Part shown: positions 32,768 through 41,375 of the stretch, one piece after another
Position numbering within the stretch: position 1 is the first letter of the stretch
How the letters are laid out: the number at the start of each line of letters is the position of its first letter
Source: Vulgatibacter incomptus_A
GTDB lineage: Bacteria > Myxococcota > Myxococcia > Myxococcales > Vulgatibacteraceae
Length of the DNA stretch: 64,000 bases
Direction: 5' to 3'
NCBI GenBank assembly: GCA_040391605.1
Contig: JBEBXK010000008.1
Location: forward strand, 62,001-126,000
Made by a program: the position numbers and the translations under genes
The notes under the pieces: model-generated
What the model was told of the DNA's origin: nothing
The model's database searches: none
Seen by the model: the letters and a program-made list of their open reading frames with translations, nothing else

Positions 32768-34305
32768 AGGGCGCCGTCATCCGGACGGATGAGCTGACGA
32801 GAGACGAGGAGGTGCGCTGCGACGTCTGCGTCATCGGCTCCGGGGCCGGCGGCGCCGTGCTCGCCGCGGGGCTGGCCGAGCGCGGCCTGCGGGTGGTGAT
32901 GTTGGAAGAAGGGGGCCATCACACCAAGAGTGAGTTCGACATGCGGGAGGGGACGGCCTATCCGATGCTCTACCAGGAGCGCGGCATGCGGGCGACGGCA
33001 GATCTCGCGATCACGATCCTCCAGGGCCGCTCGGTGGGGGGCTCCACGACCATCAACTGGACCACCTGCTTTCGCACGCCGGACTCGATCTTCGAACATT
33101 GGCGGCGGGTCCACGGCGTCGAGGGTCTGGATGCCGCCTCGCTCACCCCGCACTTCGAAGCGGTGGAGGAGCGCCTCTCGATCCACGAGTGGCCGCTGGC
33201 CTTGGCCAACGCCAACAACCGCGTGCTCTGGGATGGCTGCGAGAAGTTGGGCTGGGAGGCGGCCCCTCTGCGGCGCAACGTGAAGAGCTGTGTAAACAGC
33301 GGATACTGCGGCATGGGCTGCCCCATCGACGCCAAGCAGTCCACCCTGGTGACCTACGTCCCCGACGCCCTCGAGGCAGGGCTCCAGCTCTACGTGCATT
33401 GCCGGGCGGAGCGGCTGGAGGTCGCCGGGGCTCGGGTCCTGGCGATCCACGCCGTGGCCCTGGATCCGATCAGCGATCGGCCGACGGGGCGGCGGCTGAT
33501 CATCCGACCGAAGGTGGCGGTCTCCAGCGCCGGCGCCATCAACGGCCCGGCGCTCCTCCTCCGCTCCGGACTCGACGCCAACGGCAGGGTGGGCCGGCGC
33601 ACCTTCCTCCACCCCGTCGTGGCCATGGCGGCCTTCTTCGACGAGCCGGTGCGCGCGTTCTACGGCGCGCCACAGTCGGTGGGCTCCCACCACTTCGCCT
33701 CTCGCGGCGCCAACAAGATCGGCTTCTTCTTGGAGACGCCGCCCATCCATCCGATGCTCGCCGCCACCGCCTTCGGCGGCTTCGGTCGCACGCAGCAGGA
33801 CTTCCTCCGGAGGCTGCCGTACCTCGGCGTGCTCATCGCGCTGTCGATCGACGGCCTGCTGCCGGGGGACGAGGGCGGGCGGGTCTCGCTGCGGCGGGAT
33901 GGGCGAATCCGGGTGGATTATCCCGTGGGCGAGTCCCTGGTCGAGTCGTTCCGCGCCTCGAGCCTCGCGATGGCCAGGATCCAGCTCGCCGCCGGCGCCA
34001 AGGAGGTGAGCTCCCTCCATCCTGAGCCGGTGATCTTGCGCTCGGAGGCCGATCTCCCGCGGCTGGAGGCAGCCCCCTTCGGCTCGTTGCAACACCCGAT
34101 CTTCACCGCCCATCAGATGGGTGGCTGCGCGATGGGATCCGATCCCGCCACCAGCGTCGTCGACTCCACCTTGCGGCATCATCAGATCCACAACCTCTTC
34201 GTCGTCGACGGCTCGGTCTTCCCCACTTCGCTCGGCGTGAACCCCAGTGAGACCATCTACGCCCTGGCCCATTGGGCGCGGGATCGAGTCGCCGCCGCCG
34301 TCTGA
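32764..34305 (+). CDS. GMC-family FAD oxidoreductase (catalytic subunit)
   Basis: The 513-residue flavoprotein shows the dinucleotide fold VCVIGSGAGGAVLAAGLAER, LQGRSVGGSTTINWT and the GMC signature in the C-terminal half (HQMGGCAMGSDPATSVVDST, then VNPSETIYALAHW with active-site His and Asn-like positions). A Cys-rich segment, CVNSGYCGMGCPIDAKQS, resembles that of long-chain-alcohol oxidases and of dehydrogenases holding an iron-sulfur centre. It likely oxidises an alcohol, sugar or sterol substrate; electrons probably pass to the respiratory chain. It has no signal of its own and should travel with the small subunit. Substrate unknown. Confidence 0.85.
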   Translation: MKGAVIRTDELTRDEEVRCDVCVIGSGAGGAVLAAGLAERGLRVVMLEEGGHHTKSEFDMREGTAYPMLYQERGMRATADLAITILQGRSVGGSTTINWTTCFRTPDSIFEHWRRVHGVEGLDAASLTPHFEAVEERLSIHEWPLALANANNRVLWDGCEKLGWEAAPLRRNVKSCVNSGYCGMGCPIDAKQSTLVTYVPDALEAGLQLYVHCRAERLEVAGARVLAIHAVALDPISDRPTGRRLIIRPKVAVSSAGAINGPALLLRSGLDANGRVGRRTFLHPVVAMAAFFDEPVRAFYGAPQSVGSHHFASRGANKIGFFLETPPIHPMLAATAFGGFGRTQQDFLRRLPYLGVLIALSIDGLLPGDEGGRVSLRRDGRIRVDYPVGESLVESFRASSLAMARIQLAAGAKEVSSLHPEPVILRSEADLPRLEAAPFGSLQHPIFTAHQMGGCAMGSDPATSVVDSTLRHHQIHNLFVVDGSVFPTSLGVNPSETIYALAHWARDRVAAAV

Positions 34306-34435
34306 GTTCGTGAAGAGTCGAACGCTGCGATCGAACGCAGAATGAGCCCGCCGGGTGTCGCCACCTGCTGGCTGCAGCCGCCATGGCTCGGTGAGCGTGC
34401 AGCGAGTGGACGATCGGGGAAGGCTCTCGCTGCGT

Positions 34436-35437
34436 TCAGCTCGTTCTTCGGGCGGGAGCGTTCCAGCTGAGGACGATCTTGCCGAAGGTCGCGTTGCTCT
34501 CGAGGAGGCGATGGGCCTCGGCGATCTCCTCCATCGGCCATACGGCATCGATCAGGGGGCGTAGCTCGCCGGTGGCGAATTGCGGTGAGACCTCCCGGGC
34601 GAAGCGCTGCGCGAGGAGGATCTTTTCCTCCAGCGGGCGGCTGCGGAGCACCGTGCCGATCAGGGTCGCCCGCTTGGCCAGGAGCATCCCCAGGGGGAGC
34701 TCGGCCTGGGCGCCGCCCAGCAGCCCTACGACGACGACGCGGCCCCGGCCCGCCAAGGCCCGGAGGTTCTCGGCTGCGTACGAGCCGCCCACCAGATCGA
34801 GGATCACATCGGCGCCACGCCCCATCGTCGCCGCGCGGGTGGCCTCGGCGAAGGCGCCGGCCTCCGCGACGATCCCCTCGTCCAGGCCGAGGCCGCGAGC
34901 CCGCTCCAGCTTCTCCGGCGTGCGGGAGGTCCCCAGGACCCTGCAGCCGGCGGCCTTGGCGAGCTGCACCGCCGCGGTGCCGACGCCGCTGCCCACGGCG
35001 TGGATCAGCAGGTCCTCGAAGGGCCGAAGGCCCGCCTGCACGAAGAGGGCGTCGAAGGCCGTGTAGAAGACCTCCGGGATGGCCGCTGCCTGCTCGAGGT
35101 CGAGCCCGTCGGGCACCGGGATGGCCTCGCGCTCGTGGAGTAGCAGGTGGGTCGCCATCGCGCCCCCGCCGACGATCCCCATCACCCGATCCCCGGGGCG
35201 ATGGGAGAGGACCCCTTCGCCCACCGCCTCGACCACGCCGGCGAACTCTAGGCCGGGTACCTCCTGCGGCGCCCCCGGCGGCGCGGGATAGAGCCCCTTG
35301 CGCTGGAGGAGATCCGCCCGGTTCAGACCGGCGGCCGCCACCGCCACCCGGATCTCGAAGGCTCCTGGATCGCGGATCGGAAGCGGATCGATCCGCAGTT
35401 CGGCGTCGACGATTCGTACGGCACGGGCGAGGGGCAT
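34436..35437 (-). CDS. NAD(P)H quinone oxidoreductase (PIG3/zeta-crystallin type MDR)
   Basis: The 333-residue medium-chain dehydrogenase shows VAVAAAGLNRADLLQRKGLY, PGLEFAGVVEAVGEGV, and the NADPH-binding GSGVGTAAVQLAKAAGCRVL. Zinc ligands of alcohol dehydrogenases are absent, which fits the quinone-oxidoreductase branch, and the N-terminal NRADLLQRKG motif is that of the PIG3 group. It reduces quinones or alpha,beta-unsaturated carbonyls in the cytosol, a detoxification role. The spacer to DUF393 holds a family A repeat. Confidence 0.9.
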   Translation of the reverse strand: MPLARAVRIVDAELRIDPLPIRDPGAFEIRVAVAAAGLNRADLLQRKGLYPAPPGAPQEVPGLEFAGVVEAVGEGVLSHRPGDRVMGIVGGGAMATHLLLHEREAIPVPDGLDLEQAAAIPEVFYTAFDALFVQAGLRPFEDLLIHAVGSGVGTAAVQLAKAAGCRVLGTSRTPEKLERARGLGLDEGIVAEAGAFAEATRAATMGRGADVILDLVGGSYAAENLRALAGRGRVVVVGLLGGAQAELPLGMLLAKRATLIGTVLRSRPLEEKILLAQRFAREVSPQFATGELRPLIDAVWPMEEIAEAHRLLESNATFGKIVLSWNAPARRTS

Positions 35438-35506
35438 GATCGAAAGCTACCATCTGCGGGTCCGTCTCCGATCGCTCGGAAACGACCCCTCTGGATTGTC
35501 AGGTCA

Positions 35507-35575
35507 GAGCCTGTGAAAAAACCGCCATCATCGAGGCGGAGGGGCGGTTTTCTCACGCGCGCTTCGCGCTATGGC
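35507..35575 (+). repeat. Intergenic inverted repeat, family A, copy 7
   Basis: GAGCCTGTGAAAAAACCGCC pairs with GGCGGTTTTCTCAC at 13 of 14 positions, with TCACGCGCGCTTCGCGC as mini-hairpin. Compared with copy 1, both arms changed together (GGAATCG/CGATTCC to AAAACCG/CGGTTTT), which points to selection on pairing. Confidence 0.8.
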
Positions 35576-35609
35576 GCTGCCTGTGGGCAAGTAAGCCACT
35601 TACGCACCA

Positions 35610-36068
35610 TCAGTGGATCCAGGGGTGGGGCGGCAAAGCGGACGGCATCTGCTCGGCCAGGTGCCGGCGGCGGATCTCCTCGATGGTCTGGCGATCCAAG
35701 GGGGATGGTGGGTCTTCCCCGAGATCGGCGCGGTAGTGACCGAGGGAGCCGCGGTGGCGGGAGACGAAGTGGTAGATCGCGTCGGCGAGCTGCTGCAGGC
35801 CGGGCAGGAGGTAGAGCGCGCGGAAGAGCGGGAGGCCCCAGGGCAGGAGCTCGTCGAAGGTGGCGGCTAGGGTGCCGCCGGCGTGGAAGAGCTGGCCGCC
35901 CGGCGTGAGGAGGAGCGATGAGCGCTCGGCGTCCTCTGCCGCGATCCCCGCGACCTGCAGCAGCCGGGGCGTCTGGGAGGGCACGAAGTAGAGCGTGTCC
36001 CGCCAGTCGATGGAGCGCAGGACGCGGACGGTGGCGGAGCAGAAGCCGCAGCGGCCGTCGTAGATCAC
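35610..36068 (-). CDS. DUF393 thiol-disulfide oxidoreductase-like protein
   Basis: The product contains YDGRCGFCSATVRVLRSIDW, the DUF393 (DCC family) redox motif CxxC, and LPGLQQLADAIYHFVSRHRG. These small proteins resemble thioredoxin-fold oxidoreductases. The first standard start, GTG at 36068, gives 152 residues but lacks a ribosome site; coding potential continues upstream to an AGAGGAG at about 36098-36104 with no normal start codon between, so the true start may be at a non-standard codon. It ends a minus-strand group with the Atl and RlmL-type genes. Confidence 0.8.
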   Translation of the reverse strand: MIYDGRCGFCSATVRVLRSIDWRDTLYFVPSQTPRLLQVAGIAAEDAERSSLLLTPGGQLFHAGGTLAATFDELLPWGLPLFRALYLLPGLQQLADAIYHFVSRHRGSLGHYRADLGEDPPSPLDRQTIEEIRRRHLAEQMPSALPPHPWIH

Positions 36069-36189
36069 CAGGCACTGGTCTGGGCGGAGCGTGATCGTCT
36101 CCTCTCGGATCGCCTTCCCTTCCGGAAAGATAGATCCGCCGCGGCCCCGATGGCTCGGAGCAGGCGAGCGACCCGTGCGATCGAGAGCC

Positions 36190-36564
36190 TCAGCTCTCCT
36201 TTGGGCGGACGATCCGTTTGCCGATCACGCGGACCCCCTCCGCCCGCAGCAGCTTCGCCTGCTCTCCCGCCACGGCGTCTGCGAGCGTGTGGTCTGCACG
36301 CGCTACCCGCCACCAGGGCAGCCCCTTCGAATGGGCCAGGGCGTGGGCCACGGCTCGTGCGGCCCTGGGGCTCCCCGCCCGCCTGGCCACATCGCCATAG
36401 GAGAGGACGATGCCGCGGGGGATGCCACGGACCACCTCTGCCACCGCATCCGTGAAGGACTCGTCGTCGTGGATGGCGGGCAAGATTCCCTTTGCTGGTG
36501 CTCCCGGCGGGGGAGATACCTTGCGCTTGCTCGCCTGCGACTCGCGATGGCGCGGCGGGCTCAC
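36190..36564 (-). CDS. Alkyltransferase-like (Atl/MGMT-family) DNA-repair protein
   Basis: The 124-residue protein matches the C-terminal domain of O6-alkylguanine-DNA alkyltransferases: GIPRGIVLSYGDVARRAGSP, RAARAVAHALAHSKGLPWWR. The active-site PCHR is PWWR, so the alkyl-accepting Cys is replaced by Trp. That is the hallmark of ATL proteins, which bind and flip alkylated guanine and pass it to nucleotide excision repair. Its start overlaps the end of the RlmL-type gene (ATGA), so they are one operon. Confidence 0.9.
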   Translation of the reverse strand: MSPPRHRESQASKRKVSPPPGAPAKGILPAIHDDESFTDAVAEVVRGIPRGIVLSYGDVARRAGSPRAARAVAHALAHSKGLPWWRVARADHTLADAVAGEQAKLLRAEGVRVIGKRIVRPKES

Positions 36565-37715
36565 TTCGGTGGGGCCTCGGGGCCGTAGGAGAGGAAATCC
36601 ACCTGGAGGGGGCCGTTGAAGAGGCGGTGACGACGTCGTGCCTTGCGGCCGAAGGCGCGCTCGAAGTAGGGCGAGCCCGAGAGGACGACGAGGCGATGCT
36701 CGGCCTCGAAGGGTTCATAGGCCTCGCCGAAGCCGCGGTAGAGGCCCTCGAGTTGGAGGCGCTTGCCGCCCAGCCTCTCGCCATAGGGCGGGTTCACGAA
36801 GATCTGGCAGCCCTGCGGCAGCGGCGCCAGCTCTCGGACGTCCTGCTGTTCCAACTCGATCGACGCGGCGACTCCGGCGCGATGGATGTTGCGCTCGGAG
36901 ATCTCCAGGGGATCGGCGAAGCGATCGCGGGCGATGATCGGCGCGGGCGCCTCCGCCAGGGCCACGTCCTTGGCCTCCTCCTGCAGGGCGCGGAAGGTCT
37001 TGGCCTCCTCGGAGCCGAAGCTCGGCCAGCGCATGAAGCCGAAGTGCCGCCCTCGCCCGGGCGCGATGTTGCGAGCCAGCAGGGCCGCCTCGATGGCCAG
37101 GGTGCCGGAGCCACACATGGGATCGACGAAGGGGAGCGCGGGATCGAAGCGGCCCAGCGCGAGCATGGCGGCGGCGAGGGTCTCGCGCAGGGGGGCCTCC
37201 GGCGCCTCCACCCGCCAGCCGCGCAGATGGAGCGGATCGCCGGCGAGATCGAGGGAGACCTGGGCGACGTCCCTGGAGAGGTGGATCACGATCGAGACGT
37301 CGGGGCGGTGGGGATCGATGTCCGGCCTGTCACCGAGCTTTTCGCGGAGGCGGTCGACCACGGCGTCCTTGGCCTTGAGGGCCACGAAGTGCGAGTGGGT
37401 CAGCTCCGAGTCCCGCACCGTGGCGCGGATGGCGAAGGTGCGTCGCAGGGAGAGGTGATCCTCCCAGGGAAACGAGCGGATCGCATCGTAGAAGCCCTCG
37501 GTGCCCTTCGCCTCCCGCTCGCCGAGGGAGAGCAGGATCCGCATGGCGATCCGAGACCAGAGACAGGCCCGCATCCCGTCGACCAGGGGCCCTTCGAAGT
37601 GGACGCCGCCGCGATCGGCGCGGATCCTCCGGAGGCGCAGCGCGCGGAGCTCGTCACGGAGGGCGCCTTCGGTGCCCTTGGCCGCGGTGGCAAAGAATCG
37701 ATACATGGCGCGCAT
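36561..37715 (-). CDS. THUMP-domain RNA methyltransferase, RlmL-type (copy 2)
   Basis: The 384-residue protein has a THUMP region (about 1-170; MYRFFATAAKGTEGALRDEL, GGVHFEGPL) and a methyltransferase domain with DPMCGSGTLAIEAALLARNI for SAM and FVNPPYGERLGG as the catalytic NPPY. YFERAFGRKA...KARRRHRLFNGPLQV is typical of the RlmL clade, and this copy is closer to E. coli RlmL than the one at 21380-22489. It should make m2G2445 in 23S rRNA. First gene of the operon with Atl and DUF393. Confidence 0.92.
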   Translation of the reverse strand: MRAMYRFFATAAKGTEGALRDELRALRLRRIRADRGGVHFEGPLVDGMRACLWSRIAMRILLSLGEREAKGTEGFYDAIRSFPWEDHLSLRRTFAIRATVRDSELTHSHFVALKAKDAVVDRLREKLGDRPDIDPHRPDVSIVIHLSRDVAQVSLDLAGDPLHLRGWRVEAPEAPLRETLAAAMLALGRFDPALPFVDPMCGSGTLAIEAALLARNIAPGRGRHFGFMRWPSFGSEEAKTFRALQEEAKDVALAEAPAPIIARDRFADPLEISERNIHRAGVAASIELEQQDVRELAPLPQGCQIFVNPPYGERLGGKRLQLEGLYRGFGEAYEPFEAEHRLVVLSGSPYFERAFGRKARRRHRLFNGPLQVDFLSYGPEAPPK

Positions 37716-37976
37716 CTTGCCCGATCCGGGGGCTCCGCGGTGCAGCGATTGGGAGAACTCCCCTCGCGTTCCCCGTGGAGGCGCTACGGCTCTTTCTGGC
37801 GTTCGCTCGCCTCCTGCTCGCAGAGCCGCGATTCGAGCGACGCCCGGGGCCGTCCGCCGTCGTCCTTACCGGGAGGGCCTGGCGCCAGCGGGGATCGAAG
37901 GAAGCGCTTGCTCGCGGTGAGGCGCGGCCCTATGCCTTGGGCTGCCCACCTTGTCCGGGCGCATCCGGAGGATCTC

Positions 37977-38408
37977 GTGATCGATCACATCCTGGTTGGA
38001 ATCGACGGCTCGGAGGGGTCGCGGCGGGCGTCGCGCTTCGCCAGGGAGCTGGCGGAGAAGCTCGGCTCGAAGCTCACGATGCTCCTGGTGCTGGAGCCGA
38101 TCCCCATGGTGAGCGTGGGCTTCGCGGACGTCTACGGATTGGCCCGCCGGCAGCCGAGCGACGAGGAGCTGCAGCATCTTCAGCGGGCGCTGGACGAAGC
38201 GGCGGATGGCTTCCCTGCCGATCGTCTGGAGAAGGTGATCGAATATGGCACGGCTGCCGATACGATCTGCGAGCAGGCCGAGGCCCGGGGCGCCGACCTG
38301 ATCGTCGTCGGCGCCAGGGGCATGGGCGCGGTGGGGCGCTTCCTCGTCGGCTCCGTCAGCGATCGGGTCGTCCATCTCGCCAAGCGCAACGTCACCGTCG
38401 TCCACTGA
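37977..38408 (+). CDS. Universal stress protein (UspA family)
   Basis: The 143-residue protein starts at the GTG at 37977, with GGAGG five bases upstream. It shows HILVGIDGSEGSRRASRFAR at the N-terminus and GARGMGAVGRFLVGSVSDRV, the G-x2-G-x9-G-S/T ATP-binding motif, near the end (VVHLAKRNVTVVH). It is an ATP-binding UspA-type protein likely made under starvation or redox stress. It stands alone; the element at 38428-38609 follows. Confidence 0.92.
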   Translation: MIDHILVGIDGSEGSRRASRFARELAEKLGSKLTMLLVLEPIPMVSVGFADVYGLARRQPSDEELQHLQRALDEAADGFPADRLEKVIEYGTAADTICEQAEARGADLIVVGARGMGAVGRFLVGSVSDRVVHLAKRNVTVVH

Positions 38409-38427
38409 TTCATGGCGGAGGGGGCAG

Positions 38428-38609
38428 CTAGGAGGCCGTACCGCATAGCCTGCCTACTGCGGCGAACGATCTGGGGCTACGGACTGCGTGCTCACTCTTC
38501 GCTCCTGCGACGTGGCTAGGGCCACGCCTCGTCGCTCATCGTTGCGCGCGCCGCCCTCGCTTCCCGCCTCGCTCGCCTCGCTACGGCGCTATGCAGTGCG
38601 GCCTCCTAG
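38428..38609. repeat. Element of 182 bases with 22-base terminal inverted repeats
   Basis: The arms 38428-38449 and 38588-38609 match at 20 of 22 positions (core CTAGGAGGCCG...GCATAGC). Inside lies a nested hairpin, GCGACGTGGC...GCCACG...CGTCGC, around 38507-38535. It carries no gene and sits between the Usp gene and the imuA promoter. It looks like a small non-autonomous mobile element or a large structured terminator. Confidence 0.65.
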
Positions 38610-38630
38610 AGGGGGGCTGGGCGGGGGGGC

Positions 38631-38659
38631 TTGACTGACTGAACGAATGTTCTCATAGA
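38631..38659 (+). promoter_or_regulatory. imuA promoter with LexA operator
   Basis: TTGACT (38631-38636), 17 bases, then CATAGA (38654-38659) give a sigma-70-type promoter. The spacer holds GAACGAATGTTC (38641-38652), a perfect GAAC-N4-GTTC LexA box. The same arrangement precedes dnaE2. Confidence 0.8.
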
Positions 38660-38684
38660 TCGCGGTGGAGGTTGAACTTCTACC

Positions 38685-39668
38685 GTGGCCCATCCCGCTC
38701 CCGATCTCGCTCGACTGCTCGATGACCTGCGCCGCACCCGCGCGCTGGTGACACCCCAGGAGCTCGCCCACCGCCTGCCTCCGATGGCGCCCACGGGGCT
38801 GCCGCCGCTGGATCGGCTGCTGGGCGGGGGGCTCCCGGAGGGGCGAGTGGTGGAGCTCGGGGAAGGGAAGGGGGCCTTCGCCTCCGCCGTGGCGTTGCAG
38901 ATCCTGGCGCGGTTCACCTCGGAGGGGAGGCCGGCGGCCCTGGTGGATCGGGCGGACGCCTTCGATCCCCGCTGCGCCGCGGAGGCCGGCGTCGATCTCG
39001 AGCGGACGCTCTGGTGCAGGCCGTCGTCTTCGAGGGAGGCGATCCGGGCGGCGGATGCGCTCCTGGCCTCCGGCGCCTTCTCCCTGGTGATCCTCGACCT
39101 GGCGCGATGGCCTGCGCGATGGCCTGCCGGCGGGCCCCGGATGCCGAGCGGGCGCAGGCGGGAGCCGCCGATCTCCCAGGGGGCCTGGCTGCGCCTGGCG
39201 CGGGATGCGGAGGCGGCCCGGGCCAGCCTCCTCGTGGTGGGGGACGCGGTGGCGGCCGGGGTGTCGGCGGCCTCGCTCCGGCTCCTGCGCAGCAGGGCCT
39301 GCTTTCTGGGGCAGGGCCCGGGGCGCACCTTCGAGGGCCTCGAGATCACCGTCGGCCTGGAGCGCAACCGGCTGGGGCTGCCGCCGGGGGAGGCGGTCCT
39401 GGCCCTGCGCTCGCCCTCGCATTTTCCCTGGGCGGTCCGGGAGCCGGGGCCGGGCCAGGCACGCTCGGATGCGTGGGCTCCGTCACCGGAGGCGTGGCGC
39501 TGGTCTCTGCAGATGGATGCTTCGCAGATAGACGCCCCATCGGCTCAGAGTGAGAGGTCCATCGGCGTCCCTCCGAGCGTGAGGCGGGTAGACGCTCCAT
39601 CGCCTCGGGATGGAGCGCGCGATGGGCGCGTCGCCAGCGGCTCGAAAGGGAGGGCGTCGTGGGCCTGA
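38685..39668 (+). CDS. imuA: ImuA, mutasome accessory protein (RecA-like fold)
   Basis: The 327-residue protein starts at the GTG at 38685. Its core LDRLLGGGLPEGRVVELGEG, then KGAFASAVALQILAR resembles the RecA/SulA-type ATPase, but the P-loop is degenerate (GEGKGAFA with no GKT/S), as in other ImuA proteins. LVILDLARWP stands in the Walker B place. The C-terminal 90 residues are Arg/Pro/Ser-rich and look disordered. It helps ImuB bring DnaE2 to lesions. It overlaps imuB by 10 bases and lies behind a LexA box. Confidence 0.85.
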   Translation: MAHPAPDLARLLDDLRRTRALVTPQELAHRLPPMAPTGLPPLDRLLGGGLPEGRVVELGEGKGAFASAVALQILARFTSEGRPAALVDRADAFDPRCAAEAGVDLERTLWCRPSSSREAIRAADALLASGAFSLVILDLARWPARWPAGGPRMPSGRRREPPISQGAWLRLARDAEAARASLLVVGDAVAAGVSAASLRLLRSRACFLGQGPGRTFEGLEITVGLERNRLGLPPGEAVLALRSPSHFPWAVREPGPGQARSDAWAPSPEAWRWSLQMDASQIDAPSAQSERSIGVPPSVRRVDAPSPRDGARDGRVASGSKGRASWA

Positions 39669-41167
39669 TCGGCTGTCTCTACGTACATGATCTGCCGCTG
39701 CAGGCGCTGCTGCGGGTGGAGCCGGGGCTGGCCGGCGCCGCGGTGGCGGTGGCGGTGGGCGAGGGAGCCCGGGCGCGGATCCTCTGCGTCTCGGTGCCGG
39801 CGTACACCCAGGGTGTCAAGCCCGGCATCTCCGTCGGCGACGCGCTCTCGCTGGCGCCCCAGCTCGTCTTGCGGTGGGTCCCGCCGGAGATGGTGGAGGC
39901 TGCCCGGGCCGCGGTGCTGGACGCCGCCGCGAGCGTCTCACCCAGAGTGGAGGAGCTGCGCCCCGGAGTGGCGTTGGTGGACGCGGCAGGTCTGCAGAAG
40001 CTCCATGGGAGCGAGCGGGGGGTGGCGTCGGCCCTGGTGGTGGCGGCGGAGCGGCTGGGCCTGGAGGGCCGGGCGGCGGTGGCGTCCGGCAAGAAGCTCG
40101 CGACCATCGCCGCCATGCGAGGGAGCGGGATCGAGGTGATCGCCAGGGGGAGGGAGCGGGCGTTCCTGGCGCCGCTGCCCCTGGCGGCGCTGGGCGCGAG
40201 CCCCAAGCTGGCGGAGACCCTGGGCCGCTGGGGGATCGGCGCCGCCGGTGAGCTGGCGGGCCTGCCCGCGGATGGAATCGGCGCCCGCCTGGGCGAGGAG
40301 GGCGTGAGGCTCCACCGCCTCGCCTGCGGTGTGGACGAGGAGCCGCTGGCGCCGCGACATCCGCCGGAGATCTTCGAGGAGGGAGCGGACTTCGACTACG
40401 AGCTCAGCGCCATCGAGGGGCTGATCTTCGTGCTGCGGCCGGCGCTGGAGCGCCTCGTCGATCGCCTCGACTGCCACTCGATGGCCTGCGGCGGGATCAC
40501 CCTGCGCCTGCTGCTCGATCCCGCCGGGGAGGCGATCCTCCCGGTGGAGCTGGCGGCTCCCACCCGCGAGGTCTCCGCGCTGATCTCGCTCTGCCGCTCG
40601 GTGATCGAGCGGCGCCCGCCAGGGGCTGCGGTGAGGGGGCTGCGGGTGGCGGCCACGCCGGCTGCGGCGCGGCACGAGCAGCTCCGCCTCTTCGGCAGGC
40701 CGACCGTGGCGCCGGAGAAGCTCGCCACCGCCCTGGCCAAGGTGGCCGCCATCGTCGGCGACGATCGAATGGGGCGTCCGATCCTCTCGGACTCGCATCT
40801 CGCCGACTCCCATGCGATGGGCCGCTACGACCCGCCTCCACCGCCGGACGAGCTCCGCGCTGCCGTGCGCGAGGGCGAAGCCCGGTACGAGACTCACGAC
40901 CCTGGGGGGCTGGCGGCGCTGCGCCTCTTCCGCCCGCCCCTCGAGGCCGAGGTGAAGGAGGGCAGCGAGGGGCCTCGGATGCTGCGGGCGGGGGCGATCG
41001 CCGGATGGGTCGTCTCCTGCGCCGGCCCCTGGCGCCTGGACGTGGGCTGGCATGAGAAGGCCGTATGCCGGGACGCCTTCGACGTCGAGCTCTCCGATGG
41101 CGCCGTCTACCGGCTGGCGCAAGACTCATCCACCGGCGCCTGGACCCTCCTCGGCCGGTACGACTGA
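39659..41167 (+). CDS. imuB: ImuB, Y-family polymerase-like protein without catalytic acids
   Basis: The 502-residue protein has a Y-family fold: LYVHDLPLQALLRVEPGLAG at the start, LVVAAERLGLEGRAAVASGK, and a little-finger part after about 230. The catalytic acids are lost; the DxE motif (SxDExxxD in active Y polymerases) reads LRPGVALVDAAGL. So it is a scaffold linking the beta clamp, ImuA and DnaE2, as in Mycobacterium and Caulobacter. A RPILSDSHLADSHAMGRYDP region before the C-terminus is typical of ImuB. Start GTG at 39659. Confidence 0.88.
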   Translation: MGLIGCLYVHDLPLQALLRVEPGLAGAAVAVAVGEGARARILCVSVPAYTQGVKPGISVGDALSLAPQLVLRWVPPEMVEAARAAVLDAAASVSPRVEELRPGVALVDAAGLQKLHGSERGVASALVVAAERLGLEGRAAVASGKKLATIAAMRGSGIEVIARGRERAFLAPLPLAALGASPKLAETLGRWGIGAAGELAGLPADGIGARLGEEGVRLHRLACGVDEEPLAPRHPPEIFEEGADFDYELSAIEGLIFVLRPALERLVDRLDCHSMACGGITLRLLLDPAGEAILPVELAAPTREVSALISLCRSVIERRPPGAAVRGLRVAATPAAARHEQLRLFGRPTVAPEKLATALAKVAAIVGDDRMGRPILSDSHLADSHAMGRYDPPPPPDELRAAVREGEARYETHDPGGLAALRLFRPPLEAEVKEGSEGPRMLRAGAIAGWVVSCAGPWRLDVGWHEKAVCRDAFDVELSDGAVYRLAQDSSTGAWTLLGRYD

Positions 41168-41375
41168 AAGAGCCGGTGGCCTGGCCCCGTCGAGCGTGCA
41201 GTCCAGGCCGGCCGTTCCGAGTCGTGAAGAACGGCACCGGCAGGCTGTCCTCCGACGCGGTGATGGAGCGGACCACATCCGGGGCGCGGCGGCCACGCTT
41301 CGAGAGACGGTGCAGCGGCGATGTCGGACCTCCGTGCGAGGATGGATCGGTCAAGGTACTCAGAGGGGTCAGGCC

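Noticed and set aside
34305..34436. A GTTCGTGAAGAGTCGAAC-like hairpin after the GMC gene.
   Set aside because: The arms match over only about 5 bases and no closing segments of family A are present, so I did not count it as a copy.
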